From Candidatus Rifleibacteriota bacterium (GTDB lineage Bacteria > Riflebacteria > Ozemobacteria > Ozemobacterales > Ozemobacteraceae), in assembly GCA_029560455.1 (NCBI GenBank), contig JAKQKW010000380.1:1-54758 (forward strand): a stretch of DNA of 54,758 nt, given 5' to 3'. The notes below the pieces were generated by a model that saw only the letters and a list, made by a program, of their open reading frames with translations, ran no database searches and was not told the origin of the DNA. The translations under genes and the position numbers were made by a program. Within the stretch, counting starts at the first letter, position 1; every line of letters begins with the position of its first letter. Positions 8,907 to 17,052 of the stretch are shown here, in pieces.

Positions 8907-10088
8907 TTAGAAACCGAGAATAGACTTGAGTTTCGAGAAAATTCCGCCTGATTCAGCAACCTGCTCTTCACCGATAATCTGGCGATTGAGGTTAATCATA
9001 GCCTGGGTGAGCGTTGAGGATGGTTTTTCTGAGAGCAGGAGCTTGCCGCCATTGGAAGTAAGGACTGCATCATCTGGCGCGTATGGAAGAACCGAAACAT
9101 CTTTCTTAAGAAAGCTTCTGACTTCTTCTGCTGTCGTAATCGTGCCTTCGCGGCCAAATTTATTCATCATCACCTTGAATTTACTTTCAGGAAACTTGAA
9201 GGTATTCATGATTTCGATAACTCTTCTGGCTGCAAGCAGATGACCAATTTCGGGAAGACCTACGAGATAGATGAGGTTCGAGAGTTCCCAGGCGGTGATG
9301 GTTATATCATCGATGTCAGTTTTAAGGTCAACAAGGACAAAATCGTATTTTGCTTCAAGGCTCCAGAGAATTGTTTTCACGTGCTGGGCAGATACAAGCT
9401 CTGCCAATTCTGTTTTTTTGGGGGCCGCGAGATAATCGAAACCGGGGCCCTTCTGCATGTATTTGGCAATGCAATCGGGTGTGATGTCTGTTTCCTTGAT
9501 CAGATCAGAAATGGTCAGACCGGGCTTGCCAACCACAAAAGTCAGAATGTCGCCGAATCTCAGATCGAGGTCGACTACGGCAACCTTTTTGTCTGATTTT
9601 TCTGCAAGAATCTTTGCAAGATTAACGACTATCGTGCTGATACCGGTGCCGCCCTTGGGGCTATAGAAAGAGACAATCTGCGAACCTTCGCGGGAAAGGG
9701 GCTTAAGGGTCTGCCAGAGATCCCCAACTGCGGTATCAATAAAAATAAACTCAAAAGCATCGAATTTGACTATATCGCGGTGATTAAGCACATGACCCGC
9801 GTTTGCAGGAATCTGCTCGCTGTTGAGAAAAGTACCGTTAGAACTGTCTTTATCGGTCAGAACACATTTGCCTTCTTTTACTTCAATGGTGGCATGCATT
9901 CTTGATACCATTTCGCTTGGAAGAATAAGGGTTCTGCCTTCTTCACGGCCAATGGTAAAAACATCAGAGGAATTCAGTTCGAAAGGCTTTCCGAGAAATG
10001 GTGGGGTGTTACCTACCAGGAATTTCTTCTTCATTTCTTCGGTCACAACGACTTTTCTGAAGACCGTTTTTTTGGATTCGTCCGACAT
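8907..10088 (-). CDS. FHA domain fused to CpaE/TadZ-type ATPase
   Basis: The product has 393 residues. The FHA domain (about 40-115: IGREEGRTLILP, SRMHATIE, DKDSSNGTFLN) reads phosphothreonine. The ATPase part (about 135-365) has SPKGGTGIST, VAVVDLDLRFGD and FVLVDL. The lysine near the end of the deviant Walker A is replaced by Ile, as often in TadZ/CpaE proteins, so ATP hydrolysis may be weak or absent. The N-terminus has several Thr residues (KKTVFRKVVVTEE), possible kinase targets. The C-terminus (GIFSKLKSILGF) is MinD-tail-like. First gene of the operon with kinase and phosphatase. Localising pilus or secretion machinery under phospho-control is inference. Confidence 0.87.
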   Translation of the reverse strand: MSDESKKTVFRKVVVTEEMKKKFLVGNTPPFLGKPFELNSSDVFTIGREEGRTLILPSEMVSRMHATIEVKEGKCVLTDKDSSNGTFLNSEQIPANAGHVLNHRDIVKFDAFEFIFIDTAVGDLWQTLKPLSREGSQIVSFYSPKGGTGISTIVVNLAKILAEKSDKKVAVVDLDLRFGDILTFVVGKPGLTISDLIKETDITPDCIAKYMQKGPGFDYLAAPKKTELAELVSAQHVKTILWSLEAKYDFVLVDLKTDIDDITITAWELSNLIYLVGLPEIGHLLAARRVIEIMNTFKFPESKFKVMMNKFGREGTITTAEEVRSFLKKDVSVLPYAPDDAVLTSNGGKLLLSEKPSSTLTQAMINLNRQIIGEEQVAESGGIFSKLKSILGF

Positions 10089-10121
10089 TTTGTTTCTCCC
10101 GACTGAGCTGAATGCGTCGCG

Positions 10122-10150
10122 ATTATATCACAGGCGCAAAAACTCGACAA
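10122..10150 (-). promoter_or_regulatory. Promoter of FHA-kinase-phosphatase operon
   Basis: On the minus strand TTGTCG (10150-10145), a 17-nt spacer and TATAAT (10127-10122) with a TGA just before it (extended -10) precede the FHA gene by about 33 nt. The perfect -10 makes this a convincing promoter. Confidence 0.7.
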
Positions 10151-10190
10151 TTTTCTTTACATTTAAAATCTGTTCCTGCTCACCTTAAAA

Positions 10191-10219
10191 TTGACAGCCA
10201 CTTTCAAAGATATTATGAT
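10191..10219 (+). promoter_or_regulatory. Strong sigma-70 promoter, short leader
   Basis: TTGACA (10191-10196), 17 nt, TATGAT (10214-10219) is close to consensus. It overlaps the in-frame TTG 10191 and ATG 10215 of the next gene, so neither can be the start of a message made here. The expected RNA start near 10226 leaves only a few bases before GTG 10233. Confidence 0.7.
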
Positions 10220-10232
10220 AAGAACCTCTAAT

Positions 10233-10844
10233 GTGAAAAGTAAAGATTTTTTTTCTCGTATACCTTTGCAATGGCTGGGGATAGCTTTTTTAGCCCTGGC
10301 CGTGTTGTCTTTCCTGGCAAGTCTGTTCTTAAACATTCAGCCAGCAGAACCTTATGTGCCCACACGCCCGACCGGCGTATCGCGACCGGTTAACCCTGAC
10401 GATGGCTCAGACGAAAAGAAGAACCTGCTTGAACGCCTTGAATTTCAGAAAAAGCACCAGAACTTCCAGGCTTCATATCTCGATCTGATACAGAAAATAG
10501 GCGCGGCCGACACAACCAAAATCAACACCAGAAAGGATCGCGATCTTTTCAAAAGCTACAACCGCGCCAGGGCCGATTTTTCAGACACTCTCAAAAAGGT
10601 TGAAGAATATGAAAAGGACTTTCGCCTGAAGTGTTTTGCCAAAATGCGTTCACTTATTCTTGCGGTTCTTTTTTACGACCGCAAGACCGGATCGCGCATG
10701 ACCAAGTTCGATGCCGAAGAACTCGTAAAGATTGGCGCTTTCCAGGAAGCACCTGTCTGCCCACGCGGCGGGCGGTATTCAATAATTTACAAAGACGGCA
10801 GAAGGCTTTTTAACTGCTCGATTCACGGCACTCTGAAAAACTGA
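10233..10844 (+). CDS. Single-span membrane protein with pilin-like CPxGG...CSxHG tail
   Basis: The product has 203 residues from GTG 10233, the first in-frame start downstream of the promoter (alternatives TTG 10191, ATG 10215). A membrane helix at about residues 10-33 follows a short basic N-terminus. A Pro-rich link, a charged helical region (about 65-140) and a C-terminal segment with CPRGGRYS and CSIHG follow. I know similar CPxGG...CSxHG endings from type IV pilin-like proteins, but there is no prepilin cleavage motif here. Function not recognised. It ends 7 nt before the stop of a convergent small gene. Confidence 0.65.
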   Translation: MKSKDFFSRIPLQWLGIAFLALAVLSFLASLFLNIQPAEPYVPTRPTGVSRPVNPDDGSDEKKNLLERLEFQKKHQNFQASYLDLIQKIGAADTTKINTRKDRDLFKSYNRARADFSDTLKKVEEYEKDFRLKCFAKMRSLILAVLFYDRKTGSRMTKFDAEELVKIGAFQEAPVCPRGGRYSIIYKDGRRLFNCSIHGTLKN

Positions 10845-10851
10845 GCGCTGA

Positions 10852-11013
10852 TTATCTTGTTTCTTTGCCTCTTACTGGCGACGGGTCTTTCTTTTCTACC
10901 TCGCCGTTAAAAAACAGTTCGACCATTTCGACCAGTGTTCTGATAAAAAGCACACCAACACCAATCGAAAAGATAATGGTCAGGGTGACCGCAACCGTAA
11001 GTTCTTTGAGCAT
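10852..11013 (-). CDS. 53-residue single-span membrane protein
   Basis: A small frame reads MLKELTVAVTLTIIFSIGVG, continues through a hydrophobic helix to about residue 25, then VEMVELFFNGEVEKK and a charged tail ending KETR. A purine-rich site (gagggag) lies 12 nt upstream of ATG 11013. A clean hydrophobic-then-charged pattern and a fit between neighbours support it. A longer frame overlapping it (10907-11143) looks random and spans the DegP-gene terminator. Function unknown. Confidence 0.6.
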   Translation of the reverse strand: MLKELTVAVTLTIIFSIGVGVLFIRTLVEMVELFFNGEVEKKDPSPVRGKETR

Positions 11014-11103
11014 GATAATGTGTGACTCCCTCAGATATTCCGTGCCATAACCCTATCGGCATAACCTGTATTTTTAATGAGTCACCCGAATCTTTCATCC
11101 AGG

Positions 11104-11139
11104 AAAAAAAAAGGACGGCAATCGTAATGAAAGCCGCCC
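11104..11139 (-). terminator. Rho-independent terminator of the DegP-like gene
   Basis: On the minus strand a 7-bp stem (11139-11133 with 11119-11113, one G-U pair) and a 13-nt loop are followed by nine T residues (11112-11104). It lies about 32 nt after the protease stop codon. Confidence 0.7.
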
Positions 11140-11170
11140 GCATGCTGAGAAAAGGTTTATAAAAAACTTT

Positions 11171-12634
11171 TCAGTCTGTGTGTGAGATCACGAGAAACAT
11201 CGGGGTGCCGGCACGGTTGACCAGAACCACCGAACTTTTCTTTGCTTCACCTTCCTTGAGAGACTTTTCGAGAGTTTCTTCATCGGCCACCTCCTGGCCA
11301 TTCACCTGAACAATGACATCTCCGGCCTTCAAACCACCCTTTTCGGCAGCAGAAGCTTCGCGCACACCGGCAACCGCAAGGCCGTTCTTGACATCGAGGC
11401 CCATGCTGCGAGCAAGCTCAGGAGTGATTTTCTGCACTTTGAAGCCCAACTGGCCGGTCAGCCCTTCATCTTCCTGTTTCGGCCGGGGCAATTTGCTGAT
11501 TTCACGAGGGCTCAGACCAAACGAGTCAGGCATCTGCTCGAGCTTGATCTTTAATTCAGCGACTTTGCCGTTGCGCAAAACTTCCATGTTGACAGACTTT
11601 CCAACTTCCATGCCCAGAATGCTCTTCTGAACATCGTTAGTATTTTTCATGGCCTTGCCATCGATTTTTCTGATGATATCCATGGGTTTGAGACCGCCTT
11701 TAGAGGCGGGGCTGTCTTCTGAAAGCTGCATAACAACAGCGCCATCACGATCTTTGAGGTCATAATGTCTTGCGAGCTCTTCGGTTACCCCCTGCATGGT
11801 TATACCCAGATAGGGGCGCTCAACCTTACCCTTGCTGACAATCTGCTGTGAAATGCGTGACGCCATATTTGAAGGTATCGCAAAGCCTATGCCAGAGCCA
11901 GGTGCAGTAAAAATCAAAGTATTTATACCGATAACCCGACCCTTGAGGTCAACCAGCGGACCACCTGAATTACCCGGGTTGATACTGGCATCAGTCTGAA
12001 TGAAATCTTCAATTGCGGTGGCGCCGATACCGGAGCGGCCAAGAGCACTGACCACACCGACAGTCACCGTCTGTTCAAGTCCGAGAGGATTGCCGACGGC
12101 AATACACCACTGCCCAACTTCGACTTCGTCTGAATTGGCAAACTGGGCAGCTGGTAACTCTTTGCCAGCCTTAACCTTGATAACTGCAAGGTCAGTCTGC
12201 GGATCCTGACCAACTATTTCGGCAGGCAGCTCGGTCTGGTCATGCAGCTTGACAACAATCTTGCTGGCCTCTTTTACCACATGATTATTGGTCAGGATTG
12301 TGCCATCAGAGCTGATAATAACGCCCGAGCCGGCACCCTCAATTTTCTGTTCCGGTGGGCGTTGAAACTTCTGACCCCGGAAAAACTGCCGGAAAAATTC
12401 TTCAGCACTGCCCTCTGGGGCATCTTCCGGCGACAGCCAGCTGATGCCGCCAGAAGAAGTTCTTTCAATTCTGATATTTACCACACTGGGTTTGAGGGTG
12501 CGGGCGACATCAACAAAAGCTTTCTGCATGCTCATCGCCGCATTCAGACCAGCTTCGTCGGCAGCGGCAAGCAAAGCCGGAGTACCAGACAGAACCACAA
12601 GAATCATTAACAAGACAAAGGTATTGCGAATCAT
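11171..12634 (-). CDS. degP: Periplasmic DegP/HtrA-family serine protease, two PDZ domains
   Basis: The product has 487 residues. A signal peptide (about 1-24) exports it. The trypsin-like domain has the triad H118 (LTNNHVV), D148 (PQTDLAVIKV) and S223 (NPGNSGGP). Two PDZ domains follow at about 275-370 and 395-485. This is the full DegP/DegQ layout: envelope quality control by degrading or holding misfolded proteins. The start ATG has a strong AGGAGG site (12642-12647). It appears to be a single-gene unit with its own terminator. Which HtrA subtype it is cannot be decided from sequence alone. Confidence 0.93.
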   Translation of the reverse strand: MIRNTFVLLMILVVLSGTPALLAAADEAGLNAAMSMQKAFVDVARTLKPSVVNIRIERTSSGGISWLSPEDAPEGSAEEFFRQFFRGQKFQRPPEQKIEGAGSGVIISSDGTILTNNHVVKEASKIVVKLHDQTELPAEIVGQDPQTDLAVIKVKAGKELPAAQFANSDEVEVGQWCIAVGNPLGLEQTVTVGVVSALGRSGIGATAIEDFIQTDASINPGNSGGPLVDLKGRVIGINTLIFTAPGSGIGFAIPSNMASRISQQIVSKGKVERPYLGITMQGVTEELARHYDLKDRDGAVVMQLSEDSPASKGGLKPMDIIRKIDGKAMKNTNDVQKSILGMEVGKSVNMEVLRNGKVAELKIKLEQMPDSFGLSPREISKLPRPKQEDEGLTGQLGFKVQKITPELARSMGLDVKNGLAVAGVREASAAEKGGLKAGDVIVQVNGQEVADEETLEKSLKEGEAKKSSVVLVNRAGTPMFLVISHTD

Positions 12635-12704
12635 TCATTTACCTCCTGTAAATCTTTCAATTCTTTTTGACCGGCAAATGTCACGCCGGGTTCCAAATTT
12701 CGCC

Positions 12705-12733
12705 TTGACCTTTTAAACAGTTGATGCTTAACT
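12705..12733 (+). promoter_or_regulatory. Promoter for UDP-glucuronate decarboxylase operon
   Basis: TTGACC (12705-12710), 17 nt, TTAACT (12728-12733), about 28 nt before ATG 12762. The -10 is imperfect. Confidence 0.5.
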
Positions 12734-12761
12734 GATTTTCAATTCACAGCAGGAGAAAACC

Positions 12762-13703
12762 ATGCGAATAGTGGTTACTGGCGGAGCCGGTTTTATTGGC
12801 TCGCATCTCACCGAAGAATTATTAAAACAGGGTCATAGTGTGGTTGTGATCGACAATTTCATCACTGGCTCGCGCAAAAACCTTGAACACCTTCCGGGCG
12901 AAAAACTCTGCGTCATCGAACACGACATTACCAAACCCATCTATCTTGCTGAAAAAATCGACCGGTTGTATCATCTCGCCTCTCCTGCCAGCCCGATAGA
13001 TTATCAGAAACTGCCGATTCAGACACTGAAAGTTGGCGCCCTCGGCAGTCACAACATGCTGGGCATAGCCAAAGCGCATGGCGCACGCCTGCTTCTGGCC
13101 TCAACCTCAGAAGTCTATGGCGACCCCGAAATTCACCCGCAGAAAGAAACCTACTGGGGCAATGTTAACCCGGTCGGCCCGCGTGGCTGTTACGATGAAT
13201 CGAAACGCTTTGCCGAAGCGATCGTAGTTGCCTACCGCGATTATCACAAGGTCGATACCCGCATCATCAGAATTTTCAACACCTACGGCCCGCGAATGCG
13301 GCTGAACGACGGGCGGGTCGTACCTGCCTTCATTTCTCAGATTCTCAATGGTGAAGACCTGTCGATCTTTGGCGACGGCAGCCAGACGCGCAGTTTCTGC
13401 TACGTATCTGATCTGGTGCGTGGCATGATGGGCGTAATGGAACAGGCTGACCAGAACCCGATCAATCTCGGTAATCCGGCCGAAATAACCATACGCCAGT
13501 TTGCCGAAAAAATTATCGAACTGACCGGCATCAAAGCAAAGATGGTTTTCAAGCCCCTGCCCCAGGATGACCCGAAACGCAGACAGCCAGACATTACCAG
13601 GGCTCGCACCCTGCTCAACTGGGAACCGGTTGTTGGCCTTGAAGAAGGTCTAAAAAAGACTATTGACTGGGCAAAAAAATATGTCGAAACCACAAAAAAC
13701 TGA
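12762..13703 (+). CDS. uxs: UDP-glucuronate decarboxylase (UDP-xylose synthase)
   Basis: The product has 313 residues, an extended short-chain dehydrogenase. It converts UDP-glucuronate to UDP-xylose using bound NAD. Visible are the Rossmann motif [10 protein letters not shown], the UXS signatures [21 protein letters not shown] and [16 protein letters not shown] with the catalytic YxxxK, and [10 protein letters not shown]. Length is right for bacterial UXS. AGGAG lies upstream of the ATG. It overlaps hpt by 23 nt, so the two are co-transcribed. UDP-xylose would feed polysaccharide or glycan synthesis; no glycosyltransferase is nearby. Confidence 0.9.
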   Translation: MRIVVTGGAGFIGSHLTEELLKQGHSVVVIDNFITGSRKNLEHLPGEKLCVIEHDITKPIYLAEKIDRLYHLASPASPIDYQKLPIQTLKVGALGSHNMLGIAKAHGARLLLASTSEVYGDPEIHPQKETYWGNVNPVGPRGCYDESKRFAEAIVVAYRDYHKVDTRIIRIFNTYGPRMRLNDGRVVPAFISQILNGEDLSIFGDGSQTRSFCYVSDLVRGMMGVMEQADQNPINLGNPAEITIRQFAEKIIELTGIKAKMVFKPLPQDDPKRRQPDITRARTLLNWEPVVGLEEGLKKTIDWAKKYVETTKN

Positions 13704-14232
13704 CAAACACATTAAAAACATTCTGATCGATCCTGAGAGCATTCAGAAGCGCATTGCCGAACTTGGAGCAGAAATTTCTGCAGATTATCGCGGCAAAGAG
13801 CTTGTGGTGGTCTGCATTCTGAAGGGTGCTTTCCTTTTCACCTCTGACCTTTGCCGACAGATCGATCTGCCACAGAAGCTCGATTTCATGGCCGTCTCCA
13901 GCTACGGAGATGCGACCCGCAGTTCGGGCATCGTAAAAATTGAAAAAGACCTTTCAGAAAGCATTCAGGGCAAACATGTTCTCATTGTCGAAGACATCAT
14001 CGATTCAGGTCTGACCCTGTCTTACATCGTAAAAATTCTTCAGGACCGCCAGCCGGCAGACATCAAAGTCTGCGTTCTCTGTAACAAACCCTCGAACCAG
14101 CAGCAGCACGTCAAAGTTGACTACTGCGGGTTCAAGCTCGAAGACGAATTTGTGGTGGGCTATGGACTTGACTTCAAGGGTTATCTGCGCAATCTCCCGT
14201 ATATTGGTGTGGTTAAGGACGAATATCGTTAA
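13681..14232 (+). CDS. hpt: Hypoxanthine phosphoribosyltransferase
   Basis: The product has 183 residues from ATG 13681, which lies inside the end of the uxs gene; a TTG six codons earlier is less likely. It salvages hypoxanthine and guanine to IMP and GMP with PRPP. Features are the ILKGAFLF loop, [10 protein letters not shown] flexible loop, PRPP-binding motif [14 protein letters not shown], and the C-terminal FVVGYGLDF and LPYIGV segments. Standard length and complete motifs. Confidence 0.94.
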   Translation: MSKPQKTDKHIKNILIDPESIQKRIAELGAEISADYRGKELVVVCILKGAFLFTSDLCRQIDLPQKLDFMAVSSYGDATRSSGIVKIEKDLSESIQGKHVLIVEDIIDSGLTLSYIVKILQDRQPADIKVCVLCNKPSNQQQHVKVDYCGFKLEDEFVVGYGLDFKGYLRNLPYIGVVKDEYR

Positions 14233-14248
14233 AAGAAAAGAGGCACCC

Positions 14249-14908
14249 ATGGTTAATTTCAACAGCGGCAGCCTTGTCTGCGAGCGCTACATTCTTGGTC
14301 CGCTCGAAGTAAATACTTATCTGGTCTACGAAAAGGGCTCTTCCGAAGGCATTCTCATTGACCCGGCAGAAGATTCACAGACAATTCTAAAACGACTTAG
14401 AGAGCTTGATTTCAAGACCCTGACAATCTTTCTCACCCACGGACATGCTGACCACATTCAGGGAGTCGAGTTCTTCCGCAAAAATTTTCCGGGCAGTAAA
14501 GTTGCCATATCCGGGGAAGACGCGGCGATGCTTCCCAGCCCAAACCTTAACTTATCGATGTTTATCGGCGATGCAGTCGAGGTCGGCAATGCAGACGTTC
14601 TCCTCAACGACGGCGACACTCTTCGAACAGGCGCCCACGAAGGAACTCTCGTTCACATTGCCGGTCACACACCAGGTGGCATGGCACTGATCTTCGACGG
14701 CATGGTCTTTTCGGGCGACACCCTTTTTGCCGGCTCGGTCGGGCGTTCAGATTTCCCTGGCGGTGACGGCAAGCAGCTCATCAAAGGCATCAAAGAAAAA
14801 ATTTTTTCTCTGAGTAACCGTCAGGTTTTTCCGGGCCATGGGCCAGAAACAACGATTGCCGACGAAAAAAGCAGCAATCCGTTTTTCGGTACCTTTTTCA
14901 ACATCTGA
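14249..14908 (+). CDS. Metallo-beta-lactamase-fold hydrolase (glyoxalase II-like)
   Basis: The product has 219 residues from ATG 14249 with AAGAGG upstream; longer frames run into hpt. The dinuclear metal motif THGHADH gives H64, H66, D68 and H69; further ligands are in HIAGHTPGG, FSGDTLF and FPGHGPET. Small proteins of this type cleave thioesters such as S-lactoylglutathione or persulfide-like substrates. The N-terminal LGPLEVNTYLV is typical of the glyoxalase-II-like subgroup. Third gene of the uxs-hpt run. The substrate is not deducible. Confidence 0.88.
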   Translation: MVNFNSGSLVCERYILGPLEVNTYLVYEKGSSEGILIDPAEDSQTILKRLRELDFKTLTIFLTHGHADHIQGVEFFRKNFPGSKVAISGEDAAMLPSPNLNLSMFIGDAVEVGNADVLLNDGDTLRTGAHEGTLVHIAGHTPGGMALIFDGMVFSGDTLFAGSVGRSDFPGGDGKQLIKGIKEKIFSLSNRQVFPGHGPETTIADEKSSNPFFGTFFNI

Positions 14909-14926
14909 ACTGCCAGTTCAGCAGCG

Positions 14927-14955
14927 TTGACACTCCCCCCTGCAGATGCTAACAT
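14927..14955 (+). promoter_or_regulatory. Promoter for buk-ptb operon
   Basis: TTGACA (14927-14932), 17 nt, TAACAT (14950-14955). The expected RNA start near 14962 leaves a leader of about 36 nt with an AAGGA ribosome site before ATG 14998. Confidence 0.68.
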
Positions 14956-14997
14956 TCTCAGGGAAAAATTAAACAACACACTGGAAAGGAACTCTCC

Positions 14998-16074
14998 ATG
15001 TCTGAAACATTCAGAATTCTCGTCATCAACCCCGGTTCGACCTCTACCAAACTGGGTCTTTTCGAGAACGAAGAGCTGGTTGCCGAAAAAAAACTCAATC
15101 ATTCTGCCGAAGACATTGCCCGTTTCCCCCACATCATGGACCAGGACGGCTTCAGAAGAGCGGCCATGGATGATTTTCTGAAAGAAATGAAACTTGAGCC
15201 AAAGGATCTCGCTGCGGTTGTCGGCCGTGGCGGTCTTCTCAAACCGCTTGCGGGCGGCACCTACAAAGTCAACGAAGATATCATCGCCGACCTCAAGTCT
15301 TCAAAATACGGTGAACACGCCAGCAATCTCGGCGCCCTGCTCGCCTACAGCTACACAAAAGAATTCGGCGTGCCTTCGTTTATCGTCGACCCGGTAATTG
15401 TCGACGAGCTACAGGAAGAAGCCAGATATTCAGGATTGAAAGAAATTCCACGCCGCAGCGTCTGGCATGCACTCAACATTACCGCGGTTGTCAGGCAGAC
15501 CTGCACTAACCTCGGCATGGAAGTCAGCAAAGAAAATTTTGTCGCTGCCCATCTCGGTGGTGGCATCAGCGTTGCTGCCATCGAAAAAGGCCGCTGCATT
15601 GACGTGAGCAACGGGCTTGACGAAGGCCCGTTTACGCCTGAGCGTGCTGGCTGTCTGCCGACTATCGAGCTGGTTAAACTATGCTTCTCGGGTAAATATA
15701 CCCAGAAGGAAATCAACAAAATGCTTGTCGGCCAGGGCGGCATTGTAAACTACCTTGGCACCAGCTCACTTCTCGATGTCGAGAACAAAGTTGTTGCCGG
15801 TGACGAAGAATACACGAAGGTTTTCAACGCAATGTGCTATCAGATTGCCAAAACCATCGGTTCTTATGTCGCGGTTCTCAAGGGCAAAGTTACCCGCATC
15901 ATCATTACCGGTGGCGGTGCCCGCTGCAAACCTCTGATTGATAAAGTCAGCGAATACGTAAAATGCTTCGCCCCCATTCATGTGGTGCCAGGTGAAGACG
16001 AACTTTCGGCACTGGCTCTTGGTGGCCTGCGTGTGCTGCGCAACGAAACCAAAGCCCGGGAATATCATTCCTGA
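14998..16074 (+). CDS. buk: Butyrate kinase
   Basis: The product has 358 residues, the normal length. It interconverts butyryl phosphate plus ADP and butyrate plus ATP, the ATP-yielding last step of one butyrate route. The acetokinase-family (ASKHA) motifs are INPGSTSTKLGLFENE at the start, AHLGGGISVAAI, NGLDEGPFTPERAG and IIITGGGAR. The TSTK(L)GLFE form and PFTPERAG separate it from acetate kinase, which is present at 27684-28889. The phosphate butyryltransferase gene follows after 22 nt. Confidence 0.93.
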   Translation: MSETFRILVINPGSTSTKLGLFENEELVAEKKLNHSAEDIARFPHIMDQDGFRRAAMDDFLKEMKLEPKDLAAVVGRGGLLKPLAGGTYKVNEDIIADLKSSKYGEHASNLGALLAYSYTKEFGVPSFIVDPVIVDELQEEARYSGLKEIPRRSVWHALNITAVVRQTCTNLGMEVSKENFVAAHLGGGISVAAIEKGRCIDVSNGLDEGPFTPERAGCLPTIELVKLCFSGKYTQKEINKMLVGQGGIVNYLGTSSLLDVENKVVAGDEEYTKVFNAMCYQIAKTIGSYVAVLKGKVTRIIITGGGARCKPLIDKVSEYVKCFAPIHVVPGEDELSALALGGLRVLRNETKAREYHS

Positions 16075-16096
16075 ACGGCTGAGAACGGAGAAAACG

Positions 16097-17026
16097 ATGA
16101 GCGACAATTTTTTCAGCAGACTGGTAGCAACTCTTGATAAAAAAATGAACTGCCGGGTGGCGATTCCGCTCGCCAACGATGACGCGTGCGCCTATGCGGT
16201 CTGCCATGCCATAAAAACCGGTATTCTCAGTGCAACTCTTATTGGCGACCCCGAACAGATAAGGGCAATGTATGGTGATGTCGCTCAACATGAGCGCGTA
16301 ACCATCATCGATGAGCGTGACGAAAAAACAGCCTGCGCTAAAGCCGTGACCGAAGTGCGCGAGGGTCGCTGCGACATTCTGATGAAGGGGCTGGTAGCAA
16401 CTTCAAGTCTGCTGAAGGCGGTATTGAACTCAACCACCGGTTTGCGCAAAAACCCGATTCTTTCGCATCTGACTTTCTTCGAATTTCCTGACCGGCAGGG
16501 CCTGAAAATTCTCACCGACGCCGCCATGTGTATTGCGCCTGATGCAGACACTCTTGAAAAAGAAATCGAAAATGCCCGTGAAGCCTTTGCCACTTTCGAA
16601 AACCGCTCACCGCTGGTTGCGCTGCTGGCTGCCAACGAAAAGGTTTCAGAGAAAATGCCTTCGACGCAGCTGGCAGAAAAAGTGGCCAGCTCTCTCGCCG
16701 GTCGCGGTGATATGACGGTCGAGGGGCCCATTTCCTTTGATCTGGCTGTCAGTGAGGATTCTGCCCGCATCAAAAAATACAAGGGCCGGATTCAGGGCAA
16801 TGCCGACATTTTTGTGGTGCCGCGCCTCGATACCGGCAATGCCTTTTACAAATCGCTGCAGTATTATGTGAAAGCGCCGATGGGTGGCCTGCTTTACGGA
16901 GCCCGATGCCCGGTAGTTCTTACTTCAAGAGCCGACGACAATGCAACCAAGTTCAATTCTCTCCTGCTCGGCGTCGCTCTCTGGCAGAAAGCTGCCGCCA
17001 GGCAGGGCATGAACGCCGGAGCCTGA
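16097..17026 (+). CDS. ptb: Phosphate butyryltransferase
   Basis: The product has 309 residues from ATG 16097; the longer frame runs into buk. It belongs to the phosphate acetyl/butyryl transferase family and exchanges CoA for phosphate on butyryl-CoA (or related branched acyl-CoA), supplying butyrate kinase. Seen are VAIPLANDD, the GLVATSSLLKAVLN segment, LTDAAMCIAPD, EGPISFDLAVS and the C-terminal DTGNAFYKSLQYY. Length and pairing with buk favour Ptb over Pta. The order is buk then ptb. Confidence 0.9.
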   Translation: MSDNFFSRLVATLDKKMNCRVAIPLANDDACAYAVCHAIKTGILSATLIGDPEQIRAMYGDVAQHERVTIIDERDEKTACAKAVTEVREGRCDILMKGLVATSSLLKAVLNSTTGLRKNPILSHLTFFEFPDRQGLKILTDAAMCIAPDADTLEKEIENAREAFATFENRSPLVALLAANEKVSEKMPSTQLAEKVASSLAGRGDMTVEGPISFDLAVSEDSARIKKYKGRIQGNADIFVVPRLDTGNAFYKSLQYYVKAPMGGLLYGARCPVVLTSRADDNATKFNSLLLGVALWQKAAARQGMNAGA

Positions 17027-17052
17027 AGCTCTGGCAGAGAAAGGAAAACGCA

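Noticed and set aside
8907..10088. Loss of the Walker lysine in the FHA-ATPase as a sign of gene decay
   Set aside because: TadZ/CpaE proteins often have this change and the rest of the protein is intact, so it is normal for the subfamily.
10907..11143. 78-codon minus-strand frame after the DegP gene
   Set aside because: It spans a good terminator and has no sensible composition (many Trp, Cys and His). The overlapping 53-residue frame is a better gene.
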